Shown in pieces: positions 8,774-17,486 of a stretch of 64,000 bases of DNA. The stretch comes from Lentilactobacillus curieae. GTDB taxonomy: Bacteria > Bacillota > Bacilli > Lactobacillales > Lactobacillaceae. Below the pieces are notes generated by a model. It did not search any database, was not told the origin of the DNA, and saw only the letters and a list, made by a program, of their open reading frames with translations. The stretch lies in contig NZ_CP018906.1 in the NCBI RefSeq assembly GCF_000785105.2, positions 1,984,001-2,048,000 of the forward strand, in the 5' to 3' direction. Position numbers and translations under genes: made by a program. Every line of letters begins with the position of its first letter. The first letter of the stretch is position 1.

Positions 8774-9944
8774 ATTTGTCCTCACCAGTCACTTGGTCTA
8801 AATAAATCAACTTATCCTTTGCTCTGCCTTTCAATACGAACCTAGAATCATCATCTGAATAATTAATGCTTAGATCAGCCGTTTCTTTTAAGCCGGACCG
8901 ATACATCTGTTCATATTCTGTAATTGTTAATCGCTTTCTACGATTAATTTGTTGGTCAACTGATTGTTTAAGCAATTTACGGTCGAATTCTCCAAGAACA
9001 CCGGAATAAAACTCACCTTGGGCACCTGAACCATAGCTGAATAAGCCAATATTAGCACCAGCTGGAATCGTTTTTGAATTCGCGATAAGTGAAATTAGGC
9101 TGAGGTACAAAGAACCAGTGTATAAGTTTCCAACAAGAGAGTTATACAATTTCGAATGGTTGAACTCAACCCACAGGGGATTATTTTCCTCCTCTTGTGG
9201 TACAACCGTTCTTAATGCTTTTACTCCCATCTTCGGATATGGCAGATGGAAAACTAGAGCATCAAAATCCGTCACCTGTTTATTATATCTATCAAGATAC
9301 TGATTAAACGTCCGGTTGAAAAAGTCCACGTAGACATCGTTAGAATAATGGCCATCGACCCGAGCCTCTTTTGTATAATTTGGTCTCCAAAAGTCCATGA
9401 TGTTTTTTGAGTAAAAGGCGCTCTTGCCATCTAACGCAAGGACGGTTGGATTACTAGACAAAAGCATTGCAACTGCTCCGCCACCCTGAGTCACCTCTCC
9501 AGGAGTTTCCAAACCATAGCGGGCAATATCCGCACCGATAACCAAAACTTTTCTGTCAGGATTCAAAGCTAGGTAATTGATTCCCATCTGAATTCCTGCA
9601 GTCCCACCATAACAGGCTTGCTTAACTTCGAACGCTCTTGCATAGTCAGATATACCTAAAAGTGACTGCAAGTACATCGAAGCTGCTTTCGAATTATCAA
9701 TTCCAGTTTCGGTACCAAAAATAATCATATCAATTGTTTTTTTATCTTCCTCAGTTAGAATCGTTTCTGCAGCATTTGCTGCCATTGAAACTACATCCTG
9801 TGAAGGTGGAATCACTGATTGCTGCTTTTGCCCAATTCCAATCAAAAACTTATTTGGGTCCTGATTTCTTGCTTCCGCTAAATCGACCATGTCGATATAG
9901 TAAGGAGCAGTGTAAAAACCAATTTTTTCAATTCCGACACTCAT
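8772..9944 (-). CDS. mvaS: Hydroxymethylglutaryl-CoA synthase
   Basis: 390 aa enzyme of the mevalonate pathway to isoprenoids; it condenses acetyl-CoA and acetoacetyl-CoA to HMG-CoA. The thiolase-fold catalytic set falls at the exact positions known for the bacterial enzyme: Glu79 (GTETGID), Cys111 (KQACYGGT) and His233 (FHLPYPK). Full length. GGAGG stands 7 bases before ATG. It is convergent with lexA and separated from the upstream small gene by a terminator. Use of the mevalonate route fits a lactobacillus. Confidence 0.96.
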   Translation of the reverse strand: MSVGIEKIGFYTAPYYIDMVDLAEARNQDPNKFLIGIGQKQQSVIPPSQDVVSMAANAAETILTEEDKKTIDMIIFGTETGIDNSKAASMYLQSLLGISDYARAFEVKQACYGGTAGIQMGINYLALNPDRKVLVIGADIARYGLETPGEVTQGGGAVAMLLSSNPTVLALDGKSAFYSKNIMDFWRPNYTKEARVDGHYSNDVYVDFFNRTFNQYLDRYNKQVTDFDALVFHLPYPKMGVKALRTVVPQEEENNPLWVEFNHSKLYNSLVGNLYTGSLYLSLISLIANSKTIPAGANIGLFSYGSGAQGEFYSGVLGEFDRKLLKQSVDQQINRRKRLTITEYEQMYRSGLKETADLSINYSDDDSRFVLKGRAKDKLIYLDQVTGEDK

Positions 9945-9954
9945 AATAATCCTC

Positions 9955-9996
9955 CAAAAAATAAAACTATGGTGACACAGTATCTGTCATCATAGC
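9955..9996 (-). terminator. Terminator of the 83-aa hypothetical gene
   Basis: Hairpin with arms 9966-9977 and 9985-9995 (minus strand CTATGATGACA / TGTCACCATAGT), one mismatch, followed by a T-rich stretch on the minus strand that also precedes the mvaS ribosome binding site. Confidence 0.7.
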
Positions 9997-10019
9997 TTTT
10001 TAACGTATGTACCCTTAAA

Positions 10020-10271
10020 TTACATCTTAATCTTAATTTGGTACTGTTCTTTTCCGCTCATTGATTCAATGATCATACCATCGCTGAATGCCCCAGAATA
10101 AACAAAGCCTTCATGAGCCCGGCCAGTTGAGATGAATGTCCATTGAACGGCCATGGAGTTACTACCTAAAATCGAACCAGAAATGCGTACTCCTGATAAT
10201 TGACCAGTACTACCATCAGATAATTCAACTTCTTGATTTCCTAAATTTCCGTCTACATATAAAGTTAACAT
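10020..10271 (-). CDS. Hypothetical 83-aa protein
   Basis: Starts MLTLYVDGNL at 10271, 5 bases after AGGAG; an earlier in-frame start lacks a site. No signal peptide, membrane segment or recognised motif. The composition (Gly, Ser and alternating hydrophobics, ending in a KEQYQIKIKM strand) suggests a small all-beta protein. It has its own downstream terminator and stands between mvaS and the divergent PspC gene, so it is probably transcribed alone. I do not recognise the family. Confidence 0.7.
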   Translation of the reverse strand: MLTLYVDGNLGNQEVELSDGSTGQLSGVRISGSILGSNSMAVQWTFISTGRAHEGFVYSGAFSDGMIIESMSGKEQYQIKIKM

Positions 10272-10386
10272 GTGATCTCCTACCAATCATTTTCTATTTC
10301 AAAATATATCATAAGATATGAATAATTGCCATAATCCTTGATACGACTTAAACTTAAGTTATAAAATTCCTTGGGAGGGACTAATA

Positions 10387-10575
10387 ATGAAAATTGATAT
10401 TCACCGCTCAAAAGATGACAAACTCTTGGCTGGAGTGATCGGTGGACTTAGCGATCACTTTGAATGGAACTCAACCTTAGTGAGAGTTTTGTTTGTTATC
10501 TTGGCCATTACCCCGATGTTTCCCGGAATTATAATTTACCTTGTACTTTGGATTCTAATGAAAGATCCCGAATAA
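10387..10575 (+). CDS. PspC-domain membrane protein
   Basis: 62 aa, a bare PspC domain: an N-terminal RSKDDKLLAGVIGGLSDHF motif followed by a membrane hairpin with Pro-Gly (VLFVILAITPMFPGIIIYLVLW). PspC-type proteins take part in envelope stress signalling; in Firmicutes such short versions are usually linked to LiaFSR-type responses. GGAGG precedes ATG by about 8 bases. Single gene with its own terminator. Confidence 0.88.
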   Translation: MKIDIHRSKDDKLLAGVIGGLSDHFEWNSTLVRVLFVILAITPMFPGIIIYLVLWILMKDPE

Positions 10576-10581
10576 TAATTT

Positions 10582-10604
10582 GACGCCATTATGGCGTCTT
10601 TTTT
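10582..10604 (+). terminator. Terminator of the PspC gene
   Basis: GACGCCA / TGGCGTC (10582-10588, 10592-10598) with a 3-base loop and six T. The stop of the convergent membrane-protein gene lies inside it. Confidence 0.88.
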
Positions 10605-11227
10605 ATTGCCCTTTTTGCCCAGAAATACCAACCTCCTAAAACCAAGAAGAACAATGTAAAAAACAGCAAGAAGAATTGCAAAAACAAAGTATCAGGCAAC
10701 ATATTAATTACTGGATCAACAGCTGGATCAAATATCCAGTCTTCATTTCTAAATAACACTTCATGAAACCAGATGAACACCTGATCAAAGCTAACTGCCA
10801 TCATGGCAACAATCATTAGTGAAACGGTAACGATAATCTTAATTGGGCTTAACAACAACCACTGCAGACCTGTTCGCTTTAACCATCTAACGCATTGGAC
10901 AACAAATGGAATTGAAATGATGAACACCAAATTATTAAACATCACAAGGTGCCTAACATCTCGAAAATGTAATAACCCACCCTTTGAACTTCTAAAGTAC
11001 TTAAACCCAATTTGTGATTTAAAGGGGTTTTCAAGATAGTTTATAATTCTCAAATATTCCTGGTGCATTTGGTTAAACGACAATCCGGTCAACTTTCCCA
11101 GGTGTTGAAAATGAGCATTGATACTAAACAGCCACACACTGTTGATTGTCAAAAAAATGGCCAATGAGATTGAGAATAATCCGACAACCAAAGCTACTTG
11201 CCACTGCCGTACGGTTAGTCTTCCCAT
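10589..11227 (-). CDS. DUF1461/TIGR01906 membrane protein, Lit-like lipoprotein transacylase
   Basis: 212 aa integral membrane protein with four predicted membrane segments (about residues 12-36, 98-115, 128-146, 182-203). It has the features of TIGR01906/DUF1461, the family that includes Lit, the lipoprotein intramolecular acyltransferase that makes lyso-form lipoproteins in some enterococci and bacilli. Two histidines are required in characterised Lit; here His87 (LLHFRDV, outer loop) and His155 (WFHEVLF) occupy comparable places about 70 residues apart. Membership of the family is fairly clear; the Lit activity itself is inference. It ends against the PspC gene and is followed upstream by nagD with a 1-base gap, so probably co-transcribed. 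Confidence 0.75.
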   Translation of the reverse strand: MGRLTVRQWQVALVVGLFSISLAIFLTINSVWLFSINAHFQHLGKLTGLSFNQMHQEYLRIINYLENPFKSQIGFKYFRSSKGGLLHFRDVRHLVMFNNLVFIISIPFVVQCVRWLKRTGLQWLLLSPIKIIVTVSLMIVAMMAVSFDQVFIWFHEVLFRNEDWIFDPAVDPVINMLPDTLFLQFFLLFFTLFFLVLGGWYFWAKRAIKKTP

Positions 11228-11228
11228 C

Positions 11229-12005
11229 TTAAAGCTTCCAATCGTCTAAAGACTCAATTTCGTGAGTTGGTTGAATTGCTTCCTTTGCAACTTCATCTCT
11301 TGTTGAAAGTCCTGAATATACCAAAAGCGTATCAACATTTGCGTTAATTCCAGCTTTGATATCGGTATTGTAATTATCACCGACCATAATCACATCTTCA
11401 CGCTGTAACCCAATTTTTTTTAAGGCACTGTTTAAAATCATTGCGTTAGGCTTTCCAATCATAATCGGTTCTTGTTGAGATGCATGCTCAACAAAGTTCA
11501 CTACGGTCCCAGCTCCAGGAAGCATTCCCCGCTCCTTTGGAATGTTTGTATCAGGGTTCGTTCCAATAAAAACAGAACCATTTCTAACTGCTAAAACAGC
11601 TTCTGTTAATTTTTCGTATGTTAAATCGGAATCAAGTCCCACAACAACGTAGTTAGGATCAACATTATCCAAATGAAATCCCTTAGCAAGAATGGCTTGA
11701 TACAACCCCATCTCACCAACGATATACACAGATGTCTTTGAAGGATCACCCGCATCTTCGGCAATATAATCTGCTGTTGCCATCCCCGACGTATAAACAT
11801 TATCTTCCGTTACATGAATGTCATGGTTTTGCGCTAAATCAGCCACAACATCACGTGGTAATTTTGTTGAGTTATTAGTCACGAAGAGGAACGGAATTGA
11901 CTGTGCCTGTAAATTTTCGATAAATCGCTTGGCAGCAGGAATTCTTTTTTTTCCAGCATAAACAGTTCCGTCTAAATCAATAAAATATCCCTTGTACTTC
12001 ATCAT
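11229..12005 (-). CDS. NagD/YutF-type HAD-IIA phosphatase
   Basis: 258 aa HAD subclass IIA hydrolase. Motif I FIDLDGTVY near residue 8, motif II FVTNNST, motif III lysine in IGKPNAMI, motif IV MVGDNYNTDI. The cap domain lies between motifs II and III, as in NagD. Known family members dephosphorylate nucleotides or sugar phosphates; the TIGR01457/YutF group is typical of Firmicutes. It begins 1 base after the YutD gene stop, AGGAG standing 6 bases before the first of two adjacent ATG codons; either could be used. Part of a yunD-yutD-nagD-DUF1461 run. Confidence 0.9.
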   Translation of the reverse strand: MMKYKGYFIDLDGTVYAGKKRIPAAKRFIENLQAQSIPFLFVTNNSTKLPRDVVADLAQNHDIHVTEDNVYTSGMATADYIAEDAGDPSKTSVYIVGEMGLYQAILAKGFHLDNVDPNYVVVGLDSDLTYEKLTEAVLAVRNGSVFIGTNPDTNIPKERGMLPGAGTVVNFVEHASQQEPIMIGKPNAMILNSALKKIGLQREDVIMVGDNYNTDIKAGINANVDTLLVYSGLSTRDEVAKEAIQPTHEIESLDDWKL

Positions 12006-12006
12006 G

Positions 12007-12603
12007 TTAATCTCCTGCGTTATCTTTGTTTTCTTTAATTACAAAACGGTGCTTATGCTGTGATTTCTTTTCCTGACTAACGGTAACGTTCTTACGCTTG
12101 GACAAGGGTGGCTTTGTCTTTGTGACCTTTTGCTTAACATAACCGCCCTTTTGTGGATTTCGTTTTCGGCTATTGTTGTTATTATTTCTTCTCCGTCGGC
12201 GAGTATTGTGACGCTCACCATTATTGTTTCGTCTAGTAATTGGGCGGGCCTCTAAATTATGCACAACAAAATATTTAGCACCAAAATTAACTAACTCTAA
12301 TATATAGTCAGGAATTTGTTCTGCAAACGGACCCTTTACCTCTGAGCGATCATTTTCAAAAAAGCCCTTCAGTCTAAGCTGATCATAGCTATAATCACCA
12401 ACAATGTAATCATATTGGCTTAAGGCAGGATTATAACGATTACGAAAATCTTCAAACTCAAAGCCTGACACAAATTGAGGATCAATTTCATATTTGTGAT
12501 CATTAACTGTAAATTCCGTTTCACTTTGGCGAATAATTTTCGCCATTGGCGATTGCTGCTCATTTTTCTCGGCTAACAATTCATCTAAAACACTTTTTTC
12601 CAA
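12007..12603 (-). CDS. YutD-family protein with basic Asn/Arg-rich tail
   Basis: 198 aa. The first 120 residues carry the YutD (DUF1027) core, with VNDHKYEIDP, FEFEDFRNRYNP, YDYIVGDYSYDQLRLKGFF and the IPDYILEYVNFG-type block. The last 75 residues are low complexity, with runs of Arg and Asn, very basic, suggesting a flexible nucleic-acid- or membrane-binding tail. Function unknown. Sits 11 bases after yunD and 1 base before the NagD gene, so in one operon. Confidence 0.87.
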   Translation of the reverse strand: MEKSVLDELLAEKNEQQSPMAKIIRQSETEFTVNDHKYEIDPQFVSGFEFEDFRNRYNPALSQYDYIVGDYSYDQLRLKGFFENDRSEVKGPFAEQIPDYILELVNFGAKYFVVHNLEARPITRRNNNGERHNTRRRRRNNNNNSRKRNPQKGGYVKQKVTKTKPPLSKRKNVTVSQEKKSQHKHRFVIKENKDNAGD

Positions 12604-12614
12604 ATGCTCACCTC

Positions 12615-14006
12615 CTAAATTTTAGTTAATGGGTAGTTCTTTGCCAAATAATCTCCAAATACATCTCGTAAACTTTGATCATATAGTATTTCGTTGTTCC
12701 CAATAATATCTAACGTTGGGAAAAATGGAATAAATAAATAATGATCCGGCATTGCCACCTCATAAGTTTTTAGCGGAGAAACCGGCTCTTCGCGGAATAG
12801 TAGTTGACCACTATTTTCGTCAAACCTCAAGCCACCATAGTGCAACAAGCCGAAGTACTTACCTCGAAAGCCCATTCCCTTTTGAGGAAATTTAACTAAG
12901 AAGTTACGGTTTTTTTGCATTTCTTGAACCAGTCTCCACAAATTATAACCATCCAACGTGACTTTCATTACGTGCATTGAATGAGGTAGCATCTTATGCA
13001 ACTGGTTTCGATCGACGATTCCAGCTGGCAAATTAGTTAAAAACAAACCCGAATTCAAAATTGCTGCTTGTGTCCCAGCTTTTTGCATCAAAGCATGGAG
13101 GCCTTCATTAACTAACCTCGAGTGGCCAACCAGATTAGTGGTCATTTCAGCCGGAATCCTTGCTAGCTTATTTTTGGCCAACAGTTGTTCGCCGCGCGTC
13201 TCATATCCTTCAATTTCAGCCTTATCAGATTGCTCCTCTTTTAAATCAGTTGTCTTGATAACTTTAGCTTTTTTATTGACAACTTTATGATCATCTAAAT
13301 CTAGGGTAATTTCACCAACATAATGCTCCCACTTTTCGGCTGCCGCTAAAATCGACTGATTGACAATCTCACCGTGTAACAACAAATGGTGAGTGTGGGA
13401 ACCAATTATCACTGTTAACTCTGGAAATTTTCTGGCTAAAATTCGATCTTGGTTAATTCCTAAATGACTAAGGAGTACTACTAAATCGTACTCCCCACGA
13501 CGCTTGGCCAAGAGTTTAGGAATAACAGTTTCTGGATTGATTGGTTGCCATCCCAAAATTGGGTAAGTTAGCGTATATGGAGCAGTCATTCCTAAAATTA
13601 GTACTCGGGTTCCGCCCTTAGTAGTAACAATCTTATCAGGATGTGCCCACTTTGGATACGTGTTATTTTTGTCGTCCAATATATTACCCAGTACAACGTC
13701 AAAATTAGCATCTGAATACAATTCATCCAGTTGAGCGTGGGTGTTAGTTAAGCCCTCATTATTGCCAATTGTCACTGCATCATAGCCAATTTGATTTAGT
13801 AGTTCAACATTAGCTCTTCCGTTTGTAACCTCTGTCAAAGGATGTGCCCTATCTAACGCATCTCCTAGATCAACGGTAATCACTGAACTTTGCCGCTCAT
13901 TGGATAATATCTCACGTTCAGACAATAAAAATCTTCTAATTTTTGGCCAATTTTCAAAGTGTGAATGGAGGTCATTGGTATGCAAGATAGTTAATTTTTC
14001 CTTCAT
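12615..14006 (-). CDS. YunD-like bifunctional metallophosphatase/5'-nucleotidase
   Basis: 463 aa. N-terminal calcineurin-like metallophosphatase domain with HTNDLHSHFE, DLGDALD, GNNEG and SHLG and GSHTHH metal-binding motifs (residues 7-210), followed by a 5'-nucleotidase C-terminal domain. GNNEG replaces the canonical GNHE, a mark of the YunD branch. No signal peptide, so cytosolic, unlike secreted UshA-type enzymes. Start at 14006 (ATG) or at the GTG one codon earlier; GGAGGT is 5-8 bases upstream and lies within the end of the preceding gene, implying coupling. Confidence 0.87.
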   Translation of the reverse strand: MKEKLTILHTNDLHSHFENWPKIRRFLLSEREILSNERQSSVITVDLGDALDRAHPLTEVTNGRANVELLNQIGYDAVTIGNNEGLTNTHAQLDELYSDANFDVVLGNILDDKNNTYPKWAHPDKIVTTKGGTRVLILGMTAPYTLTYPILGWQPINPETVIPKLLAKRRGEYDLVVLLSHLGINQDRILARKFPELTVIIGSHTHHLLLHGEIVNQSILAAAEKWEHYVGEITLDLDDHKVVNKKAKVIKTTDLKEEQSDKAEIEGYETRGEQLLAKNKLARIPAEMTTNLVGHSRLVNEGLHALMQKAGTQAAILNSGLFLTNLPAGIVDRNQLHKMLPHSMHVMKVTLDGYNLWRLVQEMQKNRNFLVKFPQKGMGFRGKYFGLLHYGGLRFDENSGQLLFREEPVSPLKTYEVAMPDHYLFIPFFPTLDIIGNNEILYDQSLRDVFGDYLAKNYPLTKI

Positions 14007-14012
14007 CACCGA

Positions 14013-14621
14013 TTACCTCCTCTTCGCGAAATCAATTGCTTTTTGTTCCACCATTTTTTCAACCTGAGCTGACGACAATGGGGTTCCAAATGGAATCTTT
14101 TCATCAAGATAATCAGTCTCCGGGGTGTCGACACCAACGTTAATGTTCTCTTTGATAGGCACAGCATAGTGATGAATATGCCCATGCAAATTAATTATTT
14201 GTTTTACAATTCCCATCATCATTGGATAGTGCGTCAAGTAATACTGGCGATGATTCATCTTTATCAATGCCCCTACATCATGAAATTCAAATTTCATTCC
14301 ACTGCCAGCAGGATGATTATTTTTTTCAAGATACTTGAATAAATCTCGAGCATCATGGTTTCCCTTAATTAAAACTAAACGTCCATTAAGAGAGTCCAAA
14401 ACTTCAAAAATTTGTTCATAAGCAGCTTTTGCAGGGCGAGTATGCAACATTGCAATATCACCAAGATGATAGACAATATCATTCTCATCCACCACTTGGT
14501 TCCAATTATTGATAATGGTTTCATTCATATCTTCAACAGTCAAAAATGGTCTGGGAGCAAACTCACTGACTCCTAATAAACGATCATGAAAAAAATGCGT
14601 ATCAGCAGTAAAGTATTGCAT
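14013..14621 (-). CDS. Calcineurin-like metallophosphoesterase
   Basis: 202 aa cytosolic phosphoesterase. Metal-ligand motifs in order: ADTHFFH (residues 5-11), HLGDIA, IKGNHD, THYPMM and LHGHIHH. The pattern is like the small YmdB-unrelated phosphoesterases often found in phages and Firmicutes; substrate unknown. First gene of the cluster running through yunD, the YutD gene, the NagD gene and the DUF1461 gene, separated from the permease by a terminator. Confidence 0.88.
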   Translation of the reverse strand: MQYFTADTHFFHDRLLGVSEFAPRPFLTVEDMNETIINNWNQVVDENDIVYHLGDIAMLHTRPAKAAYEQIFEVLDSLNGRLVLIKGNHDARDLFKYLEKNNHPAGSGMKFEFHDVGALIKMNHRQYYLTHYPMMMGIVKQIINLHGHIHHYAVPIKENINVGVDTPETDYLDEKIPFGTPLSSAQVEKMVEQKAIDFAKRR

Positions 14622-14716
14622 TTTATCGTCTCCCGTACTTATTCATACAATATATGATACCACCTGGCTTATGGGCTGTAAGCTAAAATGCGTATCTACA
14701 TCACACATTTATAAAA

Positions 14717-14761
14717 ACCTAAAAATAAGGTACAGGAGTAATGTGCACTCTCTTGTACCTT
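14717..14761 (-). terminator. Terminator of the amino acid permease
   Basis: Arms AAGGTACA (14727-14734) and TGTACCTT (14754-14761) with inner GAG/CTC pairing; T-rich on the minus strand after the hairpin. Confidence 0.75.
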
Positions 14762-14773
14762 ACAAAAATAGTA

Positions 14774-16153
14774 TTAGTTTACTTCCTCTTTAACCTTATC
14801 AGAAAATCCTTTGAAGAAATAAAGCGCCAATAACCAAACAATTGAACCAATTAGCGCAATTAGCGTGTCAGTCTTGAAGATTAAAACAACACCAACAAAA
14901 GCAAGGAAAGCCAACACGAAGTAGTCAGAAAATGGAAATAGTGGCATCTTAAACTTCAAGTGATGGTCTGCTTCCTTATTTTTAATTTCTTTACGGTACT
15001 TAAGGTGAGCTACCACAATCGAACCCCAAACAAATAAGAAACAAGTCGTTGCCACACTGGAAATAAAACTAAATACATTTCCTGGCATGAAGATACTAAT
15101 AATCACGACCAATGCTATAACTAACGTTGAGAACATAATCGCATTGACTGGAATTTGTCTCCGTGAGAGACTCCCCACCTTTTTACCAAACTTTGATTTA
15201 CTTTCAAACGTAAGCGAAAATAGCATCCGCCCAGTTGTAAAAATCGAACTGTTACAAGCAGACAAAGCAGCCGTTAACACAACAAAGTTAATGATCATTG
15301 CTGCTGAATTGATTCCAATTCCTGAGAACACTTGCACAAATGGGCTGCTTGTTGGAGATACGTGTCTCCAAGGAAAAATGCTCATCAACGCAAGCAGTGA
15401 ACCTACATAAAATAAAATTACCCGAGTTGGCACTTCATTAATACTCTTAGGAATAGTTATTTCTGGATCTTTTGTTTCAGAAGCAGTCATTCCAATCATT
15501 TCAATTCCGGCAAAACTAAACAATACCATTTGGAAAGATAGCAGGAAACCGGAAATATGATTAGCAAAAATTCCACCTTCAACAACATTACTAAGCTCTG
15601 CATGTCCGTATGGTGTCTTATAGTGCATCAAGACTAGTACGATTCCCACAAGAATTAGTGCTATGATGGCAATTATTTTAATAATCGCGAACCAAAACTC
15701 AGTTTCACCGAACGCCGAAACAGCAAAGATGTTAACCAAAAACAGAACCATAAGGATGACTAAGCCAGTAACCCATACGGGAATCTTTGGAAACCAAAAC
15801 TGGACATACAGCCCAGAGGCCGTCACTTCGGCCATCGCAATTGCGACCCAACAGGTCCAATACGTCCAGCCAATTACAAATCCGGCACGTTCTCCGAGAT
15901 ATTTTTTTATAAAATGAACAAACGAATTACTGTCTACATCTGACAATAACAACTCGCCTAATGCGCGCATTAACAAAAAACACGCAATCCCCGCAATCAT
16001 ATATGCAAGCACGATTGATGGCCCTGCCAAATGAATCGATTGGCCAGCACCAAGAAACAATCCAGTTCCAATCGTGCCACCCAGGGCAATCAATTGAACA
16101 TGGCGATTTTTCAATCCTCGGGACAGCTGTTCCTCTTCACCTTTAGATTGCAC
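14774..16153 (-). CDS. Amino acid permease (APC superfamily, AAT family)
   Basis: 459 aa, 12 predicted membrane segments. The consensus amphipathic start of the AAT family is clear: LSRGLKNRHVQLIALGGTIGTGLFLGAG at residues 10-36, and the SFQMVLFSFAGIEMIGMTASET stretch in segment 6. Closest in feel to the ProY/YbgF/CycA group; the amino acid carried cannot be read from the sequence. The start is GTG, 5 bases after GGAGGTG. Single gene with its own terminator. Confidence 0.9.
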   Translation of the reverse strand: MQSKGEEEQLSRGLKNRHVQLIALGGTIGTGLFLGAGQSIHLAGPSIVLAYMIAGIACFLLMRALGELLLSDVDSNSFVHFIKKYLGERAGFVIGWTYWTCWVAIAMAEVTASGLYVQFWFPKIPVWVTGLVILMVLFLVNIFAVSAFGETEFWFAIIKIIAIIALILVGIVLVLMHYKTPYGHAELSNVVEGGIFANHISGFLLSFQMVLFSFAGIEMIGMTASETKDPEITIPKSINEVPTRVILFYVGSLLALMSIFPWRHVSPTSSPFVQVFSGIGINSAAMIINFVVLTAALSACNSSIFTTGRMLFSLTFESKSKFGKKVGSLSRRQIPVNAIMFSTLVIALVVIISIFMPGNVFSFISSVATTCFLFVWGSIVVAHLKYRKEIKNKEADHHLKFKMPLFPFSDYFVLAFLAFVGVVLIFKTDTLIALIGSIVWLLALYFFKGFSDKVKEEVN

Positions 16154-16228
16154 AAATCCACCTCCGAAATTTTATAAACTATTTTAAAAAGTTATCCATA
16201 ACATTGTATCATTTATTTTTACAGGATA

Positions 16229-16260
16229 ACAAAAAAACCGCGAGAACTTCTCACGGTTTT
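16229..16260 (-). terminator. Terminator of the comG-ytxK-ackA unit
   Basis: Hairpin AAACCGCGAGAA / TTCTCACGGTTT (16235-16260 region) with a run of T on the minus strand, just after the ackA stop. Confidence 0.88.
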
Positions 16261-16275
16261 TTAATCTTTTATAAA

Positions 16276-17466
16276 TTATTTACGAAGTCTTTCGATATCG
16301 CGCACAATCATTAACTCTTCATCAGTTGGTATCAACAATGTTTTAACCGTTGATCCTTCTGCACTCAAGTCACGTTCAACTCCACGAATATCGTTCTTTT
16401 CTGGATCAACTTTAATTCCGAAGTATGAAAGCTTATCAGTTACTTCTTGTCTTAATGTAATACTGTTTTCACCAATACCAGCGGTGAATACTAATGCATC
16501 AATTCCACCCATTTCAGCAACGTAACTACCAATGTAACGAACTACACGGTTCATGAAGATATCACGAGCTAAGTGAGCACGGTGATTTTCTGTCTGAGCT
16601 TCTTCGACTTCACGCATATCTGCAGAAACTCCAGAAATACCGATCAATCCTGATTTATGATTTAAGATATCAATCATATCGTCCATGTTGTCGATACCAT
16701 CTTTTTCCATTACGTATTGGAGAACTGAAGGATCAACATCACCTGAACGAGTTGCCATGGTAATACCAGCAACTGGCGAGAAGCCCATTGAGGTATCAAA
16801 TGATTTACCATCTTTAACAGCGTCGATTGAAGCACCGGCACCAAGGTGCAAGATAACCAATTTAAGGTCTTCTAATGGTTTGCCAAGCATATCTGCTGCC
16901 CGTTGAGATACGTAACGGTAACTGGTACCATGGGCACCATATTTTCTAGCTTTGTACTTTTCATAGTATTCATATGGCAAACTGTACATGTAGTTTACTT
17001 CTGGTAATGATGTATGGAATGAAGTATCAAAGACTGCAATACTTATAGCATCGGGAAGAATTTTTTTGAATGCCTTAATTCCAAGAACGTTTGCAGGTTC
17101 ATGAAGGGGAGCAAATTCCTTTAGTGATTCGATTTTCTTAAGATTTTCGTCATCAACTACAACTGAATCTGTAAAGAATTCGCCACCAGCAACAACCCGG
17201 TGACCAACCCCAGTGATTTCATGAAAATCATTAATAATCTTTAGACTGATCAACTTATCAAGCAATAATTTAATTGCTTCATCATGATCCTTAATGTCTA
17301 GATTATCCTTGTATTTTTCGCCATCGCCGTACTTGATTTCAACATCTGAGCTACCAAGGCCAATTCTTTCAATGGCACCCATTGAAAGAAGTTTTTCACT
17401 TGGCATTTCAAAAAGTTTGAACTTTAATGTAGAACTTCCTGCATTAATTGCAATCGATTTTCCCAT
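16276..17466 (-). CDS. ackA: Acetate kinase
   Basis: 396 aa enzyme interconverting acetyl phosphate + ADP and acetate + ATP, the energy-yielding end of the phosphoketolase or pyruvate routes. ASKHA-fold motifs: NAGSSTLKFKLF at residues 7-18, VFDTSFH, HGTSYRYV and LHLGAGASI. The start at 17466 (MGKSIAIN) follows GAGGAG by 10 bases; an upstream TTG in the same frame overlaps that site and is unlikely. It lies 20 bases after ytxK, an arrangement common in lactobacilli. Confidence 0.97.
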   Translation of the reverse strand: MGKSIAINAGSSTLKFKLFEMPSEKLLSMGAIERIGLGSSDVEIKYGDGEKYKDNLDIKDHDEAIKLLLDKLISLKIINDFHEITGVGHRVVAGGEFFTDSVVVDDENLKKIESLKEFAPLHEPANVLGIKAFKKILPDAISIAVFDTSFHTSLPEVNYMYSLPYEYYEKYKARKYGAHGTSYRYVSQRAADMLGKPLEDLKLVILHLGAGASIDAVKDGKSFDTSMGFSPVAGITMATRSGDVDPSVLQYVMEKDGIDNMDDMIDILNHKSGLIGISGVSADMREVEEAQTENHRAHLARDIFMNRVVRYIGSYVAEMGGIDALVFTAGIGENSITLRQEVTDKLSYFGIKVDPEKNDIRGVERDLSAEGSTVKTLLIPTDEELMIVRDIERLRK

Positions 17467-17486
17467 AACAGTATTACTCCTCAATT

